DNA of 5,514 nucleotides from Verrucomicrobiota bacterium (GTDB taxonomy: Bacteria > Verrucomicrobiota > Verrucomicrobiia > Chthoniobacterales > UBA10450), in assembly GCA_003219335.1 (NCBI GenBank), contig QHOF01000280.1, positions 964-6,477 on the forward strand, read 5' to 3'. The notes under the pieces were generated by a model that saw only the letters and a list, made by a program, of their open reading frames with translations, was not told where the DNA came from and did not search any database. A program made the position numbers and the translations under genes. Shown here one piece after another: positions 1 through 4,120 of the stretch. Every line of letters starts with the position of its first letter. Position 1 is the first letter of the stretch.

Positions 1-1201
1 TTCCGGAGCCAGTATCGCTGACTGCGACTTCGAAATCAGTGTTGTGTGGGGAAAGCGCAATTTGAATTGAACCGTTCTCCGGTGTGAAGCGCAGCGCGTT
101 CTCGAGCAAATTTCCAACGGCGCGCTCGAACAAGTTGGGATCGACATAAATTTGTCCGTTGCCGCGGCAATTGATCGTGACGTGACGATCGTCCGCGATC
201 GGTTGATAGAACGCTGCAATTTTTTCTACTGCCGCGCGCGCGTCGAATCGCGTGCGCGCAATCGGTTCGCGCGCGGCGTCCACGCGCGCAACGAAAAGCA
301 AATTATTCACGATTCTGGAGAGCCGTTCGCATTCAGTGATGGTGGACTCAATGGTCTCGCGATACTCGGCAGCGGTGCGATCGCGTGTGAGAGCGACCTG
401 CGCTTCGCCCAGCATATTGGCAATGGGCGTTCGCAGTTCGTGAGCGAGATCGGCGGAGAATTGCGAGAGCCGCGTAAACGAATCGTCAAGCCGGTTGAGC
501 ATCTCGTCGAACGCGACGGCAAGCGGTCGAAGCTCGCGTGGCCAACCGGTAGGAGCGAGGCGTTCCTTCAAGTGAGTGGGCCCGATCCGTCCAACTGCTT
601 GTGTCATTCCTCGCACGGTTCGTAACCCATGTTTGGTGACCATGATTGCAATCAAAGCCGAGGCCAGACCGCCGCCGCACAGAACCACGACAAGCAAGAC
701 AGCGAAGTTTCTTTCGACTTGCTCGTCACTTGACCGATCCTGCGCCACCTGAAGCGTGTAAGCCTGGCCGCCGAATTCTTCGTTTAGCGCGACGAGGGAA
801 AACAGCTTCGCCCCACTGCGATAATCCTTCCGACTGCGAACAGCTTGCGCAGGTTTTTGTACCGCTGGAAAAATCGCTCCCGGCAGCAATCGGCCCATTC
901 CCGGTGTTTCTGCGACAGTGTGGCCTTTCGAATCCAGAATTCTGGTCCAGTATCCAGCGCGCTCACCGGCGCGATGGCCCGTCAGCTCGTCGGCGAACAC
1001 GCTGGGTCCGTTCTCGCGGAGATCTGCGCTTAAACCGGAGAGCTTGTCAGCCAGAACTGCGTTGTCCTCGGCGAACGCGTGGCGGACAACGATCGCGTAG
1101 AACACGCCAAGCCCACAGGCGAGCAAGAGCGTCGCGGCCAGCGTAAACAGCAAGATCAGCTGCGACGCGATAGAATGCGGTTTAGTGTGCCTTGAGAACA
1201 T
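1..1201 (-). CDS. Sensor histidine kinase, heavy-metal-sensor (CusS-like) type, C-terminus cut off by window edge
   Basis: This is an inner-membrane sensor kinase that should autophosphorylate on a histidine and pass phosphate to the response regulator encoded just upstream. I read 400 residues without a stop or frameshift. The layout is a short cytoplasmic N-terminus, TM1 at about 15-39, a periplasmic sensor domain at about 40-164, TM2 at about 166-188, HAMP at about 189-240, then the dimerisation domain with H-box FSADLAHELRTP (His254). The ATPase N-box is NLLENALRFTP (Asn364, Asn368), and a DTGSG G1 box (Asp396) lies at the window edge. The remaining ATP lid and G2 box lie outside. The start ATG at 1199-1201 overlaps the regulator stop by 20 nt and has only a weak GGGG upstream, which suggests translational coupling. 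The periplasmic part has the YWTRILD...G...AETPGM pattern of CusS/CopS-like kinases, but no cluster of His or Met and no Cys, so metal sensing is not supported directly. The only cysteines are C29 (TM1), C175 (TM2), C288 and C345. Confidence 0.93.
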   Translation of the reverse strand, partial: MFSRHTKPHSIASQLILLFTLAATLLLACGLGVFYAIVVRHAFAEDNAVLADKLSGLSADLRENGPSVFADELTGHRAGERAGYWTRILDSKGHTVAETPGMGRLLPGAIFPAVQKPAQAVRSRKDYRSGAKLFSLVALNEEFGGQAYTLQVAQDRSSDEQVERNFAVLLVVVLCGGGLASALIAIMVTKHGLRTVRGMTQAVGRIGPTHLKERLAPTGWPRELRPLAVAFDEMLNRLDDSFTRLSQFSADLAHELRTPIANMLGEAQVALTRDRTAAEYRETIESTITECERLSRIVNNLLFVARVDAAREPIARTRFDARAAVEKIAAFYQPIADDRHVTINCRGNGQIYVDPNLFERAVGNLLENALRFTPENGSIQIALSPHNTDFEVAVSDTGSG

Positions 1202-1853
1202 AGCCAACCCCGCGAATGGTATGGATCAGTTTGCTCTTAAACGGATCGTCCACCTTCGCGCGCAACCGGCGCACGACTACGTACACGACGTTTGTATCAG
1301 TCGCGAATCCGACATCCCACACGTGCTCTGCAATCTCAGCGCGCGATACCACTTCGCCCGGAGAGCGTACCAGATGAGCGAGCAGCAGAAATTCTTTCGG
1401 GGTAAGATTGAGCGGAACTCCCGAGCGCGTTGCCTTGTGCCGCTGCATGTCGATTTCCAAATCGTCGATGCGCAAATGTTCTGCTTGTCGCTGGGGAGCG
1501 CGGCGCAATACCGAACGCACCCGGGCGAGCAATTCCGAAAAGGCAAACGGTTTCACCAGATAATCGTCTGCGCCGAGCTCGAGTCCTTTTACGCGGTCGC
1601 GCACGCTGTCGCGGGCGGTAAGAAAGAGAATGGGGGTGCGAGCTCCTTCGCGCCGGAGTTCCGCAACCACTTCCCAGCCGTCCTTGTATGGCAGCATGAT
1701 ATCGACGATTAAAAGATCAAACCTGGTCGCGCGCGCTTGCTCCAAACCGGTTTCCCCATCGTGTGCAAGATCGACGGCGAAACCGGCTTCACGCAGTCCT
1801 TTGGACAGGAAAGCCGCTGTTTTCTTTTCGTCCTCGATAACGAGAATCCGCAT
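1182..1853 (-). CDS. OmpR/PhoB-family response regulator (CusR/CopR-like)
   Basis: This 223-residue, full-length two-component regulator should bind DNA after phosphorylation by the adjacent kinase. The receiver domain covers about 1-115. It has the acidic pocket E7-D8, phospho-acceptor D51 in LLIVDIMLP, T79 in ILFLTAR, Y98, and K101 in YLVKPF. The C-terminal winged helix covers about 128-220, with the family signature LTPKEFLLL, the recognition-helix region TNVVYVVVRRLRAKV, and the closing IHTIRGVGYVL wing. In relatives the residue after TNVV is usually Asp; here it is Tyr. The start gives the conserved MRILVIEDE N-terminus. It has no good ribosome site: an AGAGG lies about 14 nt away, at the distal edge of useful spacing. 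The gene begins 34 nt after the VKOR stop, and its 3' end overlaps the kinase start by 20 nt, so VKOR, regulator and kinase are likely co-transcribed. The closest family by sequence feel is the CusR/CopR copper group. The true signal cannot be told from this sequence. Confidence 0.95.
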   Translation of the reverse strand: MRILVIEDEKKTAAFLSKGLREAGFAVDLAHDGETGLEQARATRFDLLIVDIMLPYKDGWEVVAELRREGARTPILFLTARDSVRDRVKGLELGADDYLVKPFAFSELLARVRSVLRRAPQRQAEHLRIDDLEIDMQRHKATRSGVPLNLTPKEFLLLAHLVRSPGEVVSRAEIAEHVWDVGFATDTNVVYVVVRRLRAKVDDPFKSKLIHTIRGVGYVLKAH

Positions 1854-1887
1854 TGCGGAGAGTGCGACCTCTTATGAGTCGCCAGCC

Positions 1888-2319
1888 TTATTCCTCATGC
1901 GACGAGGGCACAGCAATCACCAGCCCGGCAAGGAGAAATGTGATCGCCGCTGAGAACAAGCAATAGCGGCAGTAGGCGTGCAGCACAAAGGCCTGCACAT
2001 ACAAAAACCAAAGGGTGGCCAGAAACATCGCGCCGACAATCAACATGAAAAGGACTCTTGCGCGTGCGTACCCGAACGCGGCGAATGTGGCGAAAGTGAA
2101 TACGCCGAAGTAGGCCACCGCGCCAAGCAGGGCCACTGGAATGCCGCCCACCTTCGAATAGGAACTGCCCAATACCCGGAAACAATCTGGCGATCCTCCG
2201 CAACTCAGCGTCTCGCCGGTGAACGCCTGCACGGCTAGATAAGTCGCGTCCGCCAGGCCGGCCAGTGCAACGATCGCGGCGACCGTATAAAGGACCGTGC
2301 GAAATCGCGAGACTGTCAT
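1888..2319 (-). CDS. VKOR-family disulfide-generating membrane protein
   Basis: This 143-residue integral membrane protein of the vitamin K epoxide reductase family has bacterial members that replace DsbB: they re-oxidise a DsbA-like partner and pass the electrons to quinone. All family marks are present. The periplasmic loop pair is C40 and C46 (five residues between them, as in the cyanobacterial enzyme). Six residues after C46 comes S52, followed by the half-helix motif SYSKVGGIP. The quinone-site pair is C117-R-Y-C120 at the start of the last helix. Hydrophobic segments lie at about 8-29, 60-80, 88-110 and 120-138, giving the four-helix core. Unlike the cyanobacterial protein it has no fused thioredoxin domain. 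The partner is therefore probably the separate DsbA-like protein encoded upstream. No clear Shine-Dalgarno precedes the ATG (2317-2319), and the sequence directly upstream is repeat DNA. The stop is 34 nt before the response regulator. Family assignment is firm; electron flow to quinone is inferred from family knowledge. Confidence 0.95.
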   Translation of the reverse strand: MTVSRFRTVLYTVAAIVALAGLADATYLAVQAFTGETLSCGGSPDCFRVLGSSYSKVGGIPVALLGAVAYFGVFTFATFAAFGYARARVLFMLIVGAMFLATLWFLYVQAFVLHAYCRYCLFSAAITFLLAGLVIAVPSSHEE

Positions 2320-2323
2320 GAGT

Positions 2324-2498
2324 GCAATGACAAATGACGAATGACAAATGACGAATCAATGCCGAATGACAAATGACCAAAAATGCGCCGCGCGTGCGTT
2401 GTCATTCCGTTTTCGGCCTTCGGATTGCCTTGGTCCTTTGTCATTGTTTTCTGCCGCTCCTCCAAATCCTGGGTTCGTCATCGGACATTCGTCATTGC
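2324..2498. repeat. MITE-like repeat block in the gap between the dsbA-like gene and VKOR
   Basis: This block fills most of the 221-bp gap at 2320-2540. Its left part holds three copies of the 14-mer ATGACAAATGACGA: 2327-2340 and 2341-2354 in perfect tandem, and 2366-2379 with one change. Its right part has the same kind of word in the opposite orientation (CCTTTGTCATTG near 2435-2446, CATTCGTCATTGC at 2486-2498). The block therefore starts with GCAATGAC and ends with GTCATTGC as short inverted termini. It is non-coding, although short frames run through it. I recall similar GTCATTTGTCATTCG strings scattered through soil Verrucomicrobiota genomes, but this was not checked. It abuts the VKOR start codon. 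Confidence 0.7.
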
Positions 2499-2502
2499 TT
2501 CC

Positions 2503-2531
2503 ATTCGCGTGGATTCGCGTGATTCGCGGGT
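2503..2531 (+). repeat. Copy 1 of a 29-bp interspersed repeat (attcgcgt...gattcgcggg)
   Basis: This is a 29-bp unit beginning ATTCGCGTGGATTCGCGTG and ending GATTCGCGGGT. It matches the unit at 3466-3494 at about 25 of 29 positions, and the reverse complement of 3366-3395 somewhat less well. Inside the unit GATTCGCG and ATTCGCGT recur about every 10 bp, so it is itself built of a short near-tandem word. It sits 9 bp after the stop codon of the dsbA-like gene (2541-2543, minus strand). Confidence 0.75.
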
Positions 2532-2540
2532 ACAAGCGGA

Positions 2541-3215
2541 TCAGGCCCCGCTTTTCGATTTTTCTGCCAGCGCCGCATTGATGGCGGCGCGAACGCCCTC
2601 CGGGGTTTTATCTTTCGGCTCCACAGGCTGGTTATTGATGAAGAAGGTTGGAGTGACCTTTATTCCGAGAGACTCCCCGCGCGCGTGATCGGAATCGACT
2701 CGTTCTTTGGCTCTTTCGCTGTCCATGTCCTTTCTAAACTGATCAAGATTGAGCCCGATCGTGCCCGCGTAAGATTCGAACAATTCACGCGTATTCGGAG
2801 CATAACTCCAGAACGCTTGTTCCCGATACAGCACGTCGTACATCTCCCAAAAATGGCCTTGGAATCCCGCGGCTTCCGCTGCCAGCGCCGCCTCGCGAGC
2901 GTGCTCGTGAGCCGGGAGCGGAAAATTCCGGAACACAAGCCGCAGACGCGAGTCGTACTCTTTCAGGAGCTGCTCAGTAAAAGTGGCGAAGCTGCCGCAG
3001 GGCGGGCACTGAAAATCGCCAAATTCTTCCAACGTCACCGGGGCATTGGGATTGCCGCGAATGTGCGGTGATTCGGCGCCGGCCGTCTCCGGGAGACCCT
3101 TGTTTTCAGGAATCGGCCGGAGGTGTGGTCGCTTTGCCTGATAAAGCATGGCTCCGCTTCCAAGCGCGGCCAACCCGACCGCGGCGACAATTACAAAAGG
3201 CAGGTAACGTTTCAT
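2541..3215 (-). CDS. Membrane-anchored DsbA-family thiol:disulfide oxidoreductase
   Basis: This 224-residue envelope protein of the thioredoxin-like DsbA/Thioredoxin_4 family should introduce disulfides into exported proteins. An uncleaved signal anchor or signal peptide spans about 5-24 (hydrophobic LPFVIVAAVGLAALGSGAML) after a short MKRY start. A linker follows, then the thioredoxin fold from about 51, beginning HIRGNPNAPVTLEEFGDFQC. The active site is C70-P-P-C73. The insert helices contain FRNFPLPAHEHAREAA and HFWEMYDVLY, typical of the family, and the cis-proline loop is V187-T188-P189 before TFFINN. No other cysteines are present. The gene reads toward VKOR 221 bp away, and VKOR is the natural partner to re-oxidise it. 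No strong ribosome site precedes the ATG at 3213-3215. An oxidising role is favoured by the VKOR neighbour; an isomerase or reductase role is less likely but not excluded. Confidence 0.95.
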   Translation of the reverse strand: MKRYLPFVIVAAVGLAALGSGAMLYQAKRPHLRPIPENKGLPETAGAESPHIRGNPNAPVTLEEFGDFQCPPCGSFATFTEQLLKEYDSRLRLVFRNFPLPAHEHAREAALAAEAAGFQGHFWEMYDVLYREQAFWSYAPNTRELFESYAGTIGLNLDQFRKDMDSERAKERVDSDHARGESLGIKVTPTFFINNQPVEPKDKTPEGVRAAINAALAEKSKSGA

Positions 3216-3233
3216 GGACGAGACAGGCGGAGA

Positions 3234-3261
3234 ATTTTCGACGCAACAAGTGAGGCGTCAA
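3234..3261 (-). promoter_or_regulatory. Candidate sigma70-type promoter for the dsbA-like gene
   Basis: On the minus strand TTGACG (3256-3261) is followed after 16 nt by GAAAAT (3234-3239). This matches five of six -35 positions and four of six -10 positions. The implied leader is only about a dozen nucleotides before the ATG at 3215. The match is by eye and could be chance. Confidence 0.22.
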
Positions 3262-3286
3262 GTGGCGAGCTGGCAACAATTCGTGA

Positions 3287-3338
3287 AGGGCGGAGCTCTG
3301 CGACGCTCGATTGCATGGGCTCGCGGGAGCTCGCCCCT
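3287..3338. repeat. Imperfect inverted repeat (GGGCGGAGCTC / GAGCTCGCCC)
   Basis: The left arm AGGGCGGAGCTC (3287-3298) pairs with the right arm GAGCTCGCCCCT (3327-3338), with one bulged base on each side. The loop is about 28 nt and includes further GC-rich words (GCGACGCTC, GGCTCGCGG) that can partly pair. There is no T-tract on either side, so it is not a standard intrinsic terminator. It resembles the dispersed hairpins elsewhere in this window. Confidence 0.55.
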
Positions 3339-3365
3339 CCGCTAATCAATCCAGGCTGATTTTGG

Positions 3366-3395
3366 ACCCGCGAATCACTCTAATACACGCGAAAT
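3366..3395 (-). repeat. Copy 2 of the interspersed repeat, inverted
   Basis: Read on the minus strand this begins ATTTCGCGTGTATTAGAG and ends TGATTCGCGGGT. It matches copies 1 and 3 with one extra base and a few changes. With copy 3 it forms the outer arms of a nested palindrome. Confidence 0.7.
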
Positions 3396-3400
3396 TTGGG

Positions 3401-3452
3401 AGGGACATCGCGCTGCGATGTGTCGCCGCGGCGACCGCAGCGTGGCGTCCCT
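3401..3452. repeat. GC-rich nested palindrome (cruciform-forming core)
   Basis: Three sets of nested arms share almost one axis. AGGGAC (3401-3406) pairs with GTCCCT (3447-3452). CGCTGCG (3411-3417) pairs with CGCAGCG (3436-3442). In the centre GTCGCCG/CGGCGAC (3422-3435) is a perfect 14-bp palindrome. The unpaired bases are short: atcg against tggc, and atgt on one side only. No T-tract follows on either strand, so a REP/MITE-type element fits better than a terminator. Confidence 0.75.
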
Positions 3453-3465
3453 ACCCAGTTAATCC

Positions 3466-3494
3466 ATTCGCGTCTATTTGCGTGATTCGCGGGC
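3466..3494 (+). repeat. Copy 3 of the interspersed repeat
   Basis: This copy begins ATTCGCGTCTATTTGCGTG and ends GATTCGCGGGC. It differs from copy 1 at about four of 29 positions and lies in the same orientation; copy 2 is inverted to it. It ends 25 bp before the start codon of the small secreted protein gene. Confidence 0.75.
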
Positions 3495-3519
3495 AGCCAA
3501 ATTTCCGGTACGTTACGTC

Positions 3520-3906
3520 ATGAAGCTTCCAACCGTTTCAACAGTTTTGATGCTTCTCGCCATGCTTGCTCTGTTTTCGCCTTTGCAATTGCACGGGGCC
3601 CCAGAATCAGGCATTGAAGGAGTGATTACCATTAGTCCCGCTCAGCCCGGGCCGGTCAGGGCGAACGCTCCCGATTCAAAACCGCTGGCGAACACCACTT
3701 TTGCGGCGGAAAACGAAAAGGGCGAAGTGACATCATTCACCACTGATGAGCAGGGACATTTTCGGGTTCCATTGCCGCCCGGTCACTACAAAGTTTCGCT
3801 CAAAGGAAGAAAATCCGGCGTTGGCCGCTACGGCCCGTTCGAGGCCGATGTCATAGCAGGGAAGATCACCAGAGTTGAGTGGGAGTGCGACTCCGGCATT
3901 CGGTAG
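3520..3906 (+). CDS. Small secreted protein, carboxypeptidase-regulatory-like beta-sandwich fold (function unknown)
   Basis: I chose the ATG at 3520-3522, giving 128 residues. It starts with MKLPT and a hydrophobic run (about 6-24, VSTVLMLLAMLALFSPLQL), a typical signal peptide with possible cleavage near HGA (25-27). An in-frame ATG at 3478 would add 14 residues, but it lies inside the repeat copy at 3466-3494 and would bury the signal peptide. The mature part (about 31-118) reads as one beta-sandwich: GIEGVITISPAQPGP, then PLANTTFAAENEKGEV, then TTDEQGHFRVPLPPGHYKVSL. This is the pattern of carboxypeptidase-regulatory-like or Cna-B-like domains. It ends WECDSGIR with a single cysteine (C123); there is no lipobox. 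No Shine-Dalgarno is visible. It is convergent with the large exported protein gene and divergent from the dsbA-like gene. Such domains usually act in adhesion or binding, but no partner is evident. Confidence 0.78.
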   Translation: MKLPTVSTVLMLLAMLALFSPLQLHGAPESGIEGVITISPAQPGPVRANAPDSKPLANTTFAAENEKGEVTSFTTDEQGHFRVPLPPGHYKVSLKGRKSGVGRYGPFEADVIAGKITRVEWECDSGIR

Positions 3907-4049
3907 CCGCGAAGCGTCGCAAACGTAATACCGTGTTGGCGCCGTGACGCGGACACTCCTGTCTGCGTCGGCATTTGCAGGCGCGATTTGCTTGCCATCA
4001 CAACGAGGGCGGCATGGAGGACGCCCCTCCTTGTCAGGTACAAAAAACA
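3907..4049. repeat. Convergent intergenic gap with two hairpin-forming repeats
   Basis: Just after the small secreted protein gene is a 10-bp stem, GACGCGGACA (3946-3955) with TGTCTGCGTC (3960-3969), with one G-T pair and a 4-nt loop. A second imperfect inverted repeat pairs ACAACGAGGGCG (4000-4011) with CGCCCCTCCTTGT (4022-4034) around a 10-nt loop. Neither is followed by a T-run, so neither is a clear intrinsic terminator, though the first could still act at the end of the plus-strand transcript. No gene is supported here. Confidence 0.55.
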
Positions 4050-4080
4050 CGCAGCCGGGGTCGAGCCGACCCCGGCTGCG
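4041..4080 (-). terminator. Rho-independent terminator for the large exported protein gene
   Basis: A perfect 14-bp stem, CGCAGCCGGGGTCG (4050-4063) with CGACCCCGGCTGCG (4067-4080), encloses a 3-nt loop. On the minus strand the stem is followed by TGTTTTTTG (4041-4049). It begins about 40 nt after the stop codon of the exported protein. On the plus strand the stem is followed by CTATCAACTC, so termination should act mainly on the minus strand. Confidence 0.88.
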
Positions 4081-4115
4081 CTATCAACTCAATGATCAGC
4101 TATCAACTATCAACA
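4081..4115. repeat. Short degenerate repeat of CTATCAACT
   Basis: The words CTATCAACT, CTATCAACTA and TATCAAC recur around an AATGATCAG spacer between the terminator stem and the stop codon of the exported protein. The stretch is AT-rich compared with its surroundings. No function is evident. Confidence 0.4.
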
Positions 4116-4120
4116 GCCGC

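Larger units (their letters stand above)
3216..3519. other. 304-bp divergent intergenic region without a gene
   Basis: This region separates the minus-strand dsbA-like gene from the plus-strand secreted protein gene. It holds a weak candidate promoter for the dsbA-like gene, an imperfect hairpin (3287-3338), and a nested palindromic element (3366-3494). I see no convincing coding frame: short open frames across it lack any recognisable protein character and run through the repeats. Confidence 0.7.

Noticed and set aside
152..625. Open plus-strand frame of 157 codons
   Set aside because: It is antisense to the histidine kinase, whose H-box, HAMP and N-box read continuously on the minus strand. 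The plus-strand product has no recognisable features.
646..1146. Open plus-strand frame of 166 codons, Arg/Pro-rich
   Set aside because: It is antisense to the kinase's periplasmic domain, TM segments and HAMP start; its composition is typical of a GC-rich shadow frame.
1..1201. Frameshift or degradation in the kinase gene
   Set aside because: I translated it codon by codon from the ATG at 1201 to the window edge; 400 codons are open and all expected motifs are in one frame. It is only cut by the window.
1185..1712. Open plus-strand frame of 175 codons
   Set aside because: It is antisense to the response regulator, which is complete with all key residues.
2327..2379. CRISPR-like array of short repeats
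   Set aside because: Units are only 14 bp, two are directly abutting without a spacer, and there is no cas gene; this is an interspersed or tandem repeat instead.
1895..2380. Minus-strand frame of 161 codons overlapping VKOR
   Set aside because: It is out of frame with VKOR, starts inside the ATGACAAATGACGA repeats (hence its HLSFVICH start), and lacks membrane or domain character. VKOR in the other frame has all four cysteines and the Ser motif.
3401..3452. Intrinsic terminator between divergent genes
   Set aside because: The stem is strong, but no T-run follows on either strand, and both flanking genes point away from it, so no transcript would need to end there.
3478..3519. Upstream in-frame ATG for the small secreted protein
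   Set aside because: It lies within repeat copy 3 and would place 14 charged or irrelevant residues ahead of a good signal peptide; the ATG at 3520 is preferred.
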